DNA from: Gemmatimonadota bacterium
GTDB lineage: Bacteria > Latescibacterota > UBA2968 > GCA-2709665
Assembly: GCA_028874335.1 (NCBI GenBank)
Contig: JAPPJY010000003.1
Span: forward strand, 1 to 64,000
Direction of reading: 5' to 3'
Length of the DNA stretch: 64,000 nt
Part shown: piece by piece, positions 43,154-50,370 of the stretch
Position numbering within the stretch: the stretch's first letter is position 1
How the letters are laid out: each line of letters starts with the position of its first letter
The notes under the pieces: model-generated
What the model was told of the DNA's origin: nothing
Databases searched by the model: none
Seen by the model: only the letters and a program-made list of their open reading frames with translations
Position numbers and translations under genes: made by a program

Positions 43154-43572
43154 GAAGCCGATTTCTGCAGCGCGCCGCCGCGCAGGCGGAAGAACACGAC
43201 GTCAGCAAGGAACTGTTCCTCGGCATCATGATGCTCATGCTCACCCTGGGCATCATGATCCTGAACGTCGCGCAACCGGTCTGGCGGGTGCATCACCACG
43301 ACCCACGGACCGAGGACCTGGTCCTCATCTACACGGCAAAGGGTGCCGGGCTCTCGAACGACGGAAAATCCGTCGAACGGCTGCTCCGGCCCGGGGAGTT
43401 CGAGCGCCTCACGGCCGGGCTCATCGCCCAGCCCGACCGCAACCTCCACCTCTTCCTTCGCGGCGGCAGCCGGGACTTCATGGTTAGACACGCCGCCTAC
43501 GCAGATTCTCTCCTCTCCACGGCACCGACGGGCAAGAAAGTAAGGCCCGCGGTTTTCGTTCATATGTGGTAG
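43150..43572 (+). CDS. ExbD/TolR-like single-pass membrane protein
   Basis: A 140-residue protein starting with TTG at 43150, overlapping the TGA of the TolQ-like gene (TTGA). A short cytoplasmic part is followed by one membrane helix (LFLGIMMLMLTLGIMILNV), then a small periplasmic domain (DLVLIYTAKGAGLSNDG, NLHLFLRGGSRDFM). This size and layout match ExbD/TolR. The Asp normally placed at the start of the helix is not clear; D18 or E21 lie just before it. The tight overlap shows translational coupling with the upstream gene. Confidence 0.6.
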   Translation: MRSRFLQRAAAQAEEHDVSKELFLGIMMLMLTLGIMILNVAQPVWRVHHHDPRTEDLVLIYTAKGAGLSNDGKSVERLLRPGEFERLTAGLIAQPDRNLHLFLRGGSRDFMVRHAAYADSLLSTAPTGKKVRPAVFVHMW

Positions 43573-43781
43573 GCTGCTGAATCGAGACCCCTCCCCCGGC
43601 CCCTCCCCGGCGCGGGCAGACAGGAATGTCCGCCCCACCTTCACACACGCTTCCTCACAATGCGGGCGCCCACAAGGGACGCCCCTACACGGGCAACGGG
43701 GCGTGATGCGGTAACGCGAATTGGCAATTCGCGGCACGGCGCCGAAGCCTGCACAGCGGCGACATTGGAGGATTCGAGCAC

Positions 43782-43814
43782 AAAAAAAACCGGCCGTGTC
43801 GATGGACGGCCGGT
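43782..43814 (-). terminator. Intrinsic terminator of the coiled-coil gene at 43840
   Basis: On the minus strand ACCGGCCGT pairs with ACGGCCGGT (43814-43789) around an 8-base loop and runs into eight Ts (43789-43782). Confidence 0.85.
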
Positions 43815-43839
43815 TCGAAACGTCCTCCGAGATCGCCGG

Positions 43840-44706
43840 TTATTCTTTTTTCAGAACCGCCAACACGCGCTGGCCCATCAGCGTCGAGTCCCAGAATGTG
43901 ACCATGGTCTGCCCCTCGGGCCCTTTGCTGGCGCGATATTCCTTTCGTTTGCTCAACTTGCCGTGCCGGTCGCACAGCGCCGCCAGTTCGCCCGGAACCG
44001 CGATGGTCTCGCCAACCGGCACCCTCTTGATCGAATCCAGGTACCGTTCATCCGTAACGTCCGGAAAGCCGACGAGTTTGTAGTTCTTCCTGATCGTTAT
44101 CCCCCGTGACGTGTTCAGATACCCTGCCTCTTTCAGTTCGGCTTCGGTCCCAACGTACACCAGCACGGAGGTTGCGGTTTCCTGCATGGTCTGCGCCTGT
44201 TCGACGGCCTCCTTCAGGCTGGATTCCAATCTGATCAGGCGCGTTGTCTTGTCGTGCAGCAGCTTGTTCAGCGTGTCGACCTCGATCTTCAACGTCCTGA
44301 CGGCCGCGGTCGCCTGGTCCTTCTCGCCTCTCAATTGTTTGAGTTCCGCAACCAGCCTTTCGTTCATCGCCTGTTGTTTCCTGTACAGCGCCTGATACTC
44401 CCTCATCTCGCCCGTTACCTTGTGCAGCGATGTCAGGAGCTTCCGGTTGGACACTCTCGCGCTGTCTACATGGGCGCGCATGGCATCGATACGCGAGTCC
44501 ATTTCATCCACCAGCGCGTTCAACGAATCGATCTGGCCCGTATAGAGCTCGATATCGCTCTCCAGTTGCGCGACCTGCGGGTCGACTTCAGGAACGGTAT
44601 CGGGCTTCCAGACCGTCAACAACAGAATAACCAGCAATGCAGCCAGAAAGCCGACGACGATAACGATACGTTTCCTGTCGCCGGATGGATCGGGTCCTTT
44701 GTTCAC
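43840..44706 (-). CDS. Membrane-anchored coiled-coil protein, 288 aa
   Basis: The N-terminus is cytoplasmic, followed by one helix (IVIVVGFLAALLVILLLTVW, about 14-33) and a long predicted coiled coil (about 42-180) in the periplasm. A C-terminal domain reads VYVGTEAELKEAGYL...FWDSTLMGQRVLAVL. That C-terminal pattern (GT..ELKE.G, FW) recalls a group of coiled-coil membrane proteins common in Bacteroidetes, of unknown function. GGAGG lies 6 bases upstream of the GTG at 44706. It is convergent with the TolQ/ExbD-like genes, and might act as a periplasmic strut for them; that is inference from position. Confidence 0.65.
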   Translation of the reverse strand: MNKGPDPSGDRKRIVIVVGFLAALLVILLLTVWKPDTVPEVDPQVAQLESDIELYTGQIDSLNALVDEMDSRIDAMRAHVDSARVSNRKLLTSLHKVTGEMREYQALYRKQQAMNERLVAELKQLRGEKDQATAAVRTLKIEVDTLNKLLHDKTTRLIRLESSLKEAVEQAQTMQETATSVLVYVGTEAELKEAGYLNTSRGITIRKNYKLVGFPDVTDERYLDSIKRVPVGETIAVPGELAALCDRHGKLSKRKEYRASKGPEGQTMVTFWDSTLMGQRVLAVLKKE

Positions 44707-45016
44707 GAGCCACCTCCGAATGAAACGGATTCACGCCGGGTGAACCGCGGTTAACCTTGATTCGTCGTTTTTCGAGGACGTTAATTCGAATATGTGTCGG
44801 TTAAAAAGGCGATTAGACTGCTGATTACCAGGATGCACCAGGACACTGTACGTGTACTGAAAAAATGTCCTTCATGACGACCATTTCGGCCTGTTTCGAA
44901 GGGTTTCGTCGCGGTGCCGCGTTGCGGCCTTTGCGGAATTGAGGTGAAATGTCAGGCTGGATATTGCATCAGGTACCTGAACACCCGGAACGGGGTGATT
45001 CCTGCCCGCGTTCAGG
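44707..45016. other. 310 bp intergenic region
   Basis: Somewhat AT-rich near 44760-44830, probably holding the promoter of the gene at 43840. No gene, repeat or clear hairpin seen. Confidence 0.4.
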
Positions 45017-45802
45017 CTACGGCTTCCGGGGTCGTTTCATCACTTTGCCGTAGATGGAGTCCACGGCGGACTGCAGGGTGTCAGCCGCCCTGCCCTGCCT
45101 GATCATCGCGTCGATGAGTTCATTCTGCGCCGTAGCCGCGTTCTTCAGCGCCAGCCGAGCGCGCTGCTCCGCGCGTTGCACGGTCGCGCGCAGCAGGGCT
45201 ATCTCTTCCTTCTGCCGACCGGCGCGCGCCTCCACGCCCGCGAGATTCTCGCGCGTACGGGCGAGACTTTCGAGGGTCTTCTTATGGCGGGCCTCCTCCA
45301 GTGCGAGGCGCGTCTGCAAATCCCGTCCCAGCGCGCGTTCCGTATTCAGACTGTCCGAATAGGCGCCGCGGGCGTTCTCTTCTTCCTTCAGCTCGGCCTG
45401 CGTCTGCCCAAGCCGGGCGCGCATTTGCTTGAGATCGGCTTTTGTGCGCGCATGGCGCGACCGCTCGTCCTGCAGGTCTGCCCGCACTTCCCATTCCGAC
45501 TTGGTCAGGTCCACCTTTTCCAGCGTCCGGTCCAGCAGTTTCGCGCCTTGCTCGTCCAGCTTCTCACGAAAGGTATCCACCGTCCGGTCCAGCCGTTCGC
45601 GCGTGTCTTTCATTGCCGCGTCCTGCTGCTGGAGGGCCGTCTGAATCACAAGGAAGACCATCAGACCCGACACGACGCTCACGTAGCCGCCAAAGCCCAG
45701 CAGGTGCTTCCGCGACAGCGGTTTCACCCAATGGATGAGCGCGAAGACCCCGCCCCATATCAAGATCAGGGCGCCAAGAATCGCAAAGAATACGATCGGC
45801 AC
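45017..45802 (-). CDS. Membrane-anchored coiled-coil protein, 261 aa
   Basis: An unrecognised protein with two N-terminal membrane helices (IVFFAILGALILIWGGVFALI and LLGFGGYVSVVSGLMVFLVI). A long heptad-like coiled coil follows to near the C-terminus, rich in E, R, K, Q, and including DRTVDTFREKLDEQGAKLLD. The tail is basic (VMKRPRKP). I chose the GTG at 45802, with GAGG 10 bases upstream. The open frame continues upstream only because it runs through the family A repeat, whose end is 28 bp away. It lies just upstream of the other coiled-coil gene on the same strand and may belong to the same system. Confidence 0.6.
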   Translation of the reverse strand: MPIVFFAILGALILIWGGVFALIHWVKPLSRKHLLGFGGYVSVVSGLMVFLVIQTALQQQDAAMKDTRERLDRTVDTFREKLDEQGAKLLDRTLEKVDLTKSEWEVRADLQDERSRHARTKADLKQMRARLGQTQAELKEEENARGAYSDSLNTERALGRDLQTRLALEEARHKKTLESLARTRENLAGVEARAGRQKEEIALLRATVQRAEQRARLALKNAATAQNELIDAMIRQGRAADTLQSAVDSIYGKVMKRPRKP

Positions 45803-45830
45803 GGGCAGACGGCCTCGAGAAACCGGATTA

Positions 45831-46022
45831 AGAAGCTGTTTTAAAATTCCTGGTGAGTCCCGAGCGCGCGCGAAAATGTGTCGGTCAAGGCGGGCAAAGG
45901 CGCCCATATACTGATGTATCGTGGCTGCGCGCCCCTCACCACTCTTGGGTGGATTTGACCAACGCAGACCGACGCTTTTGCAGCCGCCCGAAGACCGCTG
46001 GGGGGTTTTAAGACAGATTCTA
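45831..46022 (+). repeat. MITE-like repeat family A, copy 2 (full length)
   Basis: 192 bp, bounded by AGAAGCTGTTTTAAAATT and the inverted CTTAGAA-type end (AAGACAGATTCT). The inside matches copies 1 and 3 and codes for nothing. It lies immediately upstream of the coiled-coil gene at 45017 and creates a false 112-codon extension of that frame. Confidence 0.85.
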
Positions 46023-46136
46023 AGGGGTACGAACGAATATAAGTTGAAGCATTTGCTCGATTTCGTCAAGAGCAAACGTCCGGAAATCCGCGGAGCCGGA
46101 CCAAACGAACGGTATTTCAGTGCAATCGTCCGCAGC

Positions 46137-46172
46137 AAAAAAGACGGGACACGGCGATGCCGCGACCCGTCT
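46137..46172 (-). terminator. Intrinsic terminator of the sigma factor gene
   Basis: On the minus strand AGACGGG (46172-46166) pairs with CCCGTCT (46148-46142), with an inner GC pairing, followed by six Ts (46142-46137). Confidence 0.8.
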
Positions 46173-46224
46173 CAATGCACATTGGTTCCAGTTGTCTTTT
46201 TCCGGGGGCTTCCTCGATGCCACG

Positions 46225-47079
46225 CTACAGATACACCTCCAGACGCTTCCGTACCGACGGCTGCCTCAGCCTTCCGAAGGCGTCCTCCTTCAATTGCCTC
46301 ACCCGTTCCCGGCTGATACCCAGCCGGCGTCCGATCTCCTGATAGGTCGTGGGTTCCTCCCCGTGCATGCCGAAATAGAGCGTAATGACCTTTCTGTGAC
46401 GTTCCGAAAGCGCTTCCAGCGTCTCCATTACGGCGCGGGTCCGGCATTCCTCGACGATCGTCTCTTCCGCCGACACGACGTGCCGGTCCGAAAGCGTCTC
46501 CTCGAGACTGAGGCCGTCGTCCGTACCAACGGTATCGAGTGACACGGCGCTTGCGCCACCGTCAAGGCAGCGGTCGAGCCTCTTGACGGGCAAACCGGAA
46601 CAGGCGGCGATTTCCTCCGGCGCGGGGCTTCGATCCAGGCGCTGCATCAGACGATCTTCGGTCTTTCGCATTCGGCCGATGTCGTTCAATACGCTGGCGG
46701 GCACACGGACGGTTCGGGTCTGGACGTCCAGCGCCTTCAGAATGTGCTGCCGGATCCACCAGACCGCGTATGTGATGAACCTGCATCCCCTGCTCCGGTC
46801 GAATTTCCTTGCAGCGCTAAACAGCCCGCAATTGCCCTCGTTGATGAGGTCTCCCAGCGGCAGGCCCTGGTTCTGGTATCCTCTGGCGATGTGAATGACA
46901 AAACGAAGATTCGCATTCACGAGCGCCGTAATTGCGGATTCATCCCCCGCTTCCGCCCTGGCCGCGAGGGCCCGTTCTTCAGCCGGATCGATCCGCGGAT
47001 GTCGATCGACCTCCTTGTAGTAGTATTTCAGCGATCTGTCTTCAAACGTGGCACGACCTTCATGCATTCCGGCAATCAT
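46225..47079 (-). CDS. Sigma-70 family RNA polymerase sigma factor (group 2/primary-like)
   Basis: A 284-residue sigma factor with regions 1.2, 2, 3 and 4. Region 2 includes LVNANLRFVIHIARGYQNQG, GLFSAARKFD and the -10 reading helix FITYAVWWIRQHIL. Region 3 holds RTVRVPAS. Region 4 ends with TYQEIGRRLGISRERVRQLKEDA. It lacks the long N-terminal extension of RpoD and is nearer to group 2 (RpoS-like) alternative factors. It forms a one-gene unit with its own promoter, operator-like palindrome and terminator. A role in a stress response is inferred from that promoter. It could still be the main sigma factor of a lineage with a short RpoD. Confidence 0.9.
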   Translation of the reverse strand: MIAGMHEGRATFEDRSLKYYYKEVDRHPRIDPAEERALAARAEAGDESAITALVNANLRFVIHIARGYQNQGLPLGDLINEGNCGLFSAARKFDRSRGCRFITYAVWWIRQHILKALDVQTRTVRVPASVLNDIGRMRKTEDRLMQRLDRSPAPEEIAACSGLPVKRLDRCLDGGASAVSLDTVGTDDGLSLEETLSDRHVVSAEETIVEECRTRAVMETLEALSERHRKVITLYFGMHGEEPTTYQEIGRRLGISRERVRQLKEDAFGRLRQPSVRKRLEVYL

Positions 47080-47166
47080 CGCTCAACCTCCGTGAACTGA
47101 AGGTACCCGACCGATTGAGAATTGTTGACGCACCCTGGAAAATTGCAGTGTCCTCCAGTACACGAA

Positions 47167-47195
47167 AATATACTGAACATATGTTCAGCATTCAA
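47167..47195 (-). promoter_or_regulatory. Promoter of the sigma factor gene with a palindromic operator in the spacer
   Basis: On the minus strand TTGAAT (47195-47190), 17 bp spacer, TATATT (47172-47167). The spacer is filled by the perfect palindrome CTGAACATATGTTCAG (47188-47173). Its core GAAC-N4-GTTC equals the LexA box type of Firmicutes and Actinobacteria. A bound repressor there would block RNA polymerase directly. Confidence 0.65.
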
Positions 47196-47312
47196 GTAGA
47201 AACTTCTTGTCCCGGTGAATTTTTTTTCATACTTTTCGCCCTCGGAACCGCCTGAGAGTCCCTGCATACCCGGCAGAGTGTCTTTGTGCCGGTTTTATTC
47301 GGGAGAATTGCG

Positions 47313-48332
47313 ATGAAGAAAATACGAGTCGGACTGGTCCGCTGCGACATGCATGGCATGTATTACGGCGCGCTGATGGCCGAACACGCGCCACTGCGGC
47401 TGCAGAGTCCCATGGAAGACTGCGCCGGCGCGCCCTACTCCTGGATGAGCGGCGGGGCCCACTTTTATTTTTATACGTTCTACAGCGACCCCACCCGGAT
47501 GACCGTTCCGTGTCTGCACGAATTCGAAATCGCCCGCGTCTGGGACGAACATCCCGGTGTCGGCGACGTCTTCGCGCGGGTCTTCACCTCCAGACCGCGG
47601 GTTTGCGATCAATTCCACGAAGTCTCTGACGACGTGGACCTGGTTCTGGTGGCGGACTGCAATTACGACGGCGCCGACCATCTCGAGCTGGCCAGGCCCG
47701 GCCTGGAAAAAGGGGTACCCACCTTCATCGACAAGCCGCTTGCGAACAATCTGGACAATGCGAACGCCATCGTCAGCCTGGCCAGGAATCACAATGCCCC
47801 CCTGCTTTCGCGTTCAATCCTGAATACGCTCCCTCAGGCCAGGCAATTCGCCGCCCGCTTTCCGGAAGTCGGCAACCTGGAGTTCGTCTCCATCCGCGGG
47901 GGAGGCCCCTCCCTGGCGGGCCAGATCCATGCCATCTGTCTGGCGCAGAACTTCTTCGGGTCCGGCGTGCGCGCCGTGGAATCCATGGGAGAGAATACAG
48001 GCGGCTTCATGCGCCTGGTCTACCCGGACGAACCCCGCTTTCCCCGATGCGGCGCCATGCTCAGCTGCGACACCGGCGAAACCTATCACTGCGCGTTTTA
48101 CGCCAGCGCGTACGGGAACATGGGCGACATTCATTCGGCGCCCCTTGGCGACTACGTTTTCCCCTACGGCGCGTACGAGAACATCAAACTGATGAAAACG
48201 ATGGTCGAATCCCGCCAGCCCCCGATTCCCTATCCTGAAATACTGGAAAGCGTCGCAGTTTCCACCGCTGCTGCCAAAGCGCACAATACCGGAAAGCGGG
48301 TCTCGCTGCGGGACGTCGGATACGAACCCTGA
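47313..48332 (+). CDS. Gfo/Idh/MocA-like oxidoreductase, divergent
   Basis: A 339-residue protein with a Rossmann-type start (IRVGLVRCDMHGMYYG), VLVADCNYDGADHLELA and FIDKPLANNLDNA, where the DKP motif carries the usual Lys. The classical GxGxxG loop is replaced by VRCDMHGM, so cofactor binding is probably altered. A long insertion (about residues 30-75) is present near the N-terminus. GGGAG lies 7-11 bases upstream of the ATG at 47313. It is divergent from the sigma factor gene and convergent with the PhyH gene at 48402. Confidence 0.72.
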   Translation: MKKIRVGLVRCDMHGMYYGALMAEHAPLRLQSPMEDCAGAPYSWMSGGAHFYFYTFYSDPTRMTVPCLHEFEIARVWDEHPGVGDVFARVFTSRPRVCDQFHEVSDDVDLVLVADCNYDGADHLELARPGLEKGVPTFIDKPLANNLDNANAIVSLARNHNAPLLSRSILNTLPQARQFAARFPEVGNLEFVSIRGGGPSLAGQIHAICLAQNFFGSGVRAVESMGENTGGFMRLVYPDEPRFPRCGAMLSCDTGETYHCAFYASAYGNMGDIHSAPLGDYVFPYGAYENIKLMKTMVESRQPPIPYPEILESVAVSTAAAKAHNTGKRVSLRDVGYEP

Positions 48333-48373
48333 AAAAAAACACGAGGGACGCAACTCTCGTTGCGTCCCTCGTG
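48332..48373. terminator. Long-stem intrinsic terminator between convergent genes
   Basis: A perfect 15 bp stem, 48340-48354 with 48359-48373 (CACGAGGGACGCAAC and its complement), and a 4-base loop. An A run at 48332-48339 makes it a terminator for the minus-strand PhyH gene; it may also slow transcription from the other side. Confidence 0.85.
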
Positions 48374-48401
48374 TGCGGACCGCGTCCCGGCTGCCCGCCG
48401 C

Positions 48402-49175
48402 TCAGATTTTCACGATAAAGCGGGTCAGATCCTTTGCCCGATCCGAAAGAGAATCGTACATGGACCGGGGCAGGGGGTGTTCCTTCCTGAGCCACACGAA
48501 CCACGGCGCCGAATAACCCACGCTCGTCATCGCGCGAATCTCATCCGACCGGTTGGCCGTGCCCCCGTGCCAGCAACGGATGTCGCGAATAACCGCCCCG
48601 CCGGCAGGTCCGCATACGATCGACCGCTTCATCCAGTCCGGCTCCTCCTCCAGCCCGGGCGCCGGGTCCCGATTGCGGTGGGTGCCGGGCACAAAACGTG
48701 TCGCGCCATTGATCTCCGTAAATTCCACCATGGGGAAATTCACCACGATGACCGGGGTCGGCAGGTCGAATACATTCACCCGCCCCTGGGGGTCAAGGAG
48801 CATATCCGTGATATCCGCGTGCAGCTTCTGGATCCTTGCGCCGGGTAGCGAATAATCTCCTCCGGCGCCCCAGCAATGGAAGTCACGGCTCGTCCAGATC
48901 GCTTCCAGGACCGGTAGAACCGTTTGCAAATCAATCAGTTGGGCCCACTCCGGGTGGTGTATCTGCTGTCCGAAGGAATAGCGCGCGTACCCGCGATTTG
49001 CATCCTCCAATGGAATGGCGGCCGTCTGCTGCGCGACCACGCGGTCCGCCCCCTTCCGTGCATAAGCAAGCTGCTCTGCTGTCAATGCATTTTGCATCAC
49101 GACAAGCCCGTCCCGATGGAATATTCGCGCCGCCTTCTCCACTTCCGACGGTTCCACAAACTCGACGTCCAGCAT
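48402..49175 (-). CDS. Phytanoyl-CoA dioxygenase (PhyH) family protein
   Basis: A 257-residue Fe(II)/2-oxoglutarate oxygenase with H119 and D121 (KLHADITD) and the distal His in IRCWHGGTANRS. AAGGGG lies about 8 bases before the ATG. Its 5' side is unusual: a promoter, a structured 138-base segment and an intrinsic terminator lie directly upstream in the same direction, which suggests transcription attenuation or a separate small RNA. The substrate is unknown. Confidence 0.86.
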   Translation of the reverse strand: MLDVEFVEPSEVEKAARIFHRDGLVVMQNALTAEQLAYARKGADRVVAQQTAAIPLEDANRGYARYSFGQQIHHPEWAQLIDLQTVLPVLEAIWTSRDFHCWGAGGDYSLPGARIQKLHADITDMLLDPQGRVNVFDLPTPVIVVNFPMVEFTEINGATRFVPGTHRNRDPAPGLEEEPDWMKRSIVCGPAGGAVIRDIRCWHGGTANRSDEIRAMTSVGYSAPWFVWLRKEHPLPRSMYDSLSDRAKDLTRFIVKI

Positions 49176-49204
49176 CTGTTCGCCCCTTCGATTGGTTTGG
49201 GGAT

Positions 49205-49342
49205 AAAAAAAGCGCCTAACCTACCAGGCGCCGAAAATTATTGACGAAGTTCCACAGTAACCTGTGGAATAACTTCCGGTTGGGTCACCCTTATGTAGAT
49301 TCAAGGCACTTTTAGAGGTTGGATCCGCAGGATACAGCCTCC
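49205..49342 (-). ncRNA. Candidate structured small RNA or riboswitch-like leader
   Basis: Read on the minus strand from a predicted start near 49342. It holds a GAGG/CCTC stem enclosing ATCC-TGC-GGAT, a GGG-TGA-CCC hairpin, and a long hairpin GAAGTT-(ATT)-CCACAG-GTTA-CTGTGG-AACTTC (about 49277-49247). It ends in the terminator GCGCCT/AGGCGC followed by seven Ts (49211-49205). The ATG of the PhyH gene is 30 bases further on. I cannot match it to a known class. A short open frame across it has no ribosome binding site and is not credited. Confidence 0.55.
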
Positions 49343-49348
49343 ACGTAA

Positions 49349-49377
49349 AATATAAGCATTCCGGATTGAAAACGCAA
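49349..49377 (-). promoter_or_regulatory. Promoter of the candidate RNA at 49205-49342
   Basis: TTGCGT (49377-49372), 17 bp spacer, TATATT (49354-49349) on the minus strand. It places the transcript start near 49342, in front of the hairpin series. Confidence 0.6.
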
Positions 49378-49533
49378 GCGGAACTCTGAACATCGCCCGT
49401 GCTGGCTTGACTTCCGCCCGTCGCCTGCATACATTCCAGCCACGAAAGGCCCATCTCAGGCTCATTTCGGCCGTGCGACGGCGGACCACGTCACGCAGTC
49501 AATACACCTTGCAGAACAGAGAAAGGAACGCCG

Positions 49534-50304
49534 ATGGCAGAGCCTTCTCTCCAGGATCTTCTGGCCTTCAGCACCCACGCGGCCTGGCAGGCCGGGCGCA
49601 TTACCCTTCGCTACTTTCAGACCGGCGTCCAGGTTGACAGGAAATCGGACGACAGCCCCGTTACCGAAGCCGACCGGGCCGCGGAGCGCAGGATCGCCGG
49701 ACTGATACAGGACCGTTTTCCGGATGATGCCATCGTCGGAGAGGAATTCGGCGACCGGGACGGCCGGACCGGCCGCCGCTGGATTATCGACCCGATCGAC
49801 GGAACGAAGTCCTTCGTCCACGGCGTGCCGCTTTTCGGCGTGATGATCTGCGTGGAAATCGACGGCGTCCCGTCCGTTGGCGTGGTCCACCTACCCGCTT
49901 TGAATGAGATGGTCTGCGCCGCCAGGGGATCGGGCTGCACGTGGAACGGCCGCCCGGCGGGCGTCTCCACGGTCTCGCGCCTGGAAGACGCGCTCCTCTG
50001 CGCGACCGACTTCGAGACGTTCGCCGAGTTTGGAAGGGATGGCGCGTACAGAAACCTGGCGGGCAGGGTCGCTTACTGCCGCGGATGGGGGGACTGTTAC
50101 GGGCACATCCTCGTCGCCACGGGCCGTGCGGAAATCATGCTGGACCCCATCATGGCCGTGTGGGACTGCGCGGCGCTGCAGCCGATACTGGAAGAAGCGG
50201 GCGGCACGTTTACGGACTGGAGCGGAAACCCGTCCATCCGGGGCGACGAGGCGATTTCCACCAACGGGGTCCTGTTCGACGAGGTGATGCGGAGCGTCGC
50301 ATAG
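49534..50304 (+). CDS. Inositol-monophosphatase-family phosphatase (histidinol-phosphatase-like)
   Basis: A Mg-dependent, Li-sensitive-type sugar phosphatase of 256 residues. The metal-site motifs are GEEFGD (69-74), DPIDGTKSF (86-94) and the C-terminal VWDCAAL. The stretch RGWGDCYGH resembles the HisN branch that removes phosphate from histidinol phosphate, so that role is possible, but inositol or sugar phosphates cannot be excluded. AAAGGA lies about 7 bases before the ATG. Confidence 0.83.
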   Translation: MAEPSLQDLLAFSTHAAWQAGRITLRYFQTGVQVDRKSDDSPVTEADRAAERRIAGLIQDRFPDDAIVGEEFGDRDGRTGRRWIIDPIDGTKSFVHGVPLFGVMICVEIDGVPSVGVVHLPALNEMVCAARGSGCTWNGRPAGVSTVSRLEDALLCATDFETFAEFGRDGAYRNLAGRVAYCRGWGDCYGHILVATGRAEIMLDPIMAVWDCAALQPILEEAGGTFTDWSGNPSIRGDEAISTNGVLFDEVMRSVA

Positions 50305-50370
50305 TTCCGCGTGCAATTCATCCAGGTCTACGCCTGGAAGGCCTCCCGGAAAAACGGGATTCCGGCTTTC

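Noticed and set aside
45803..46138. N-terminal extension of the coiled-coil gene at 45017
   Set aside because: The extra 112 codons are translated from a family A repeat and flanking DNA; a GTG with a modest ribosome binding site at 45802 gives a sensible membrane-protein start.
49221..49454. 77-codon minus-strand frame over the candidate RNA
   Set aside because: No ribosome binding site, it spans promoter and terminator, and the peptide has no recognisable feature.
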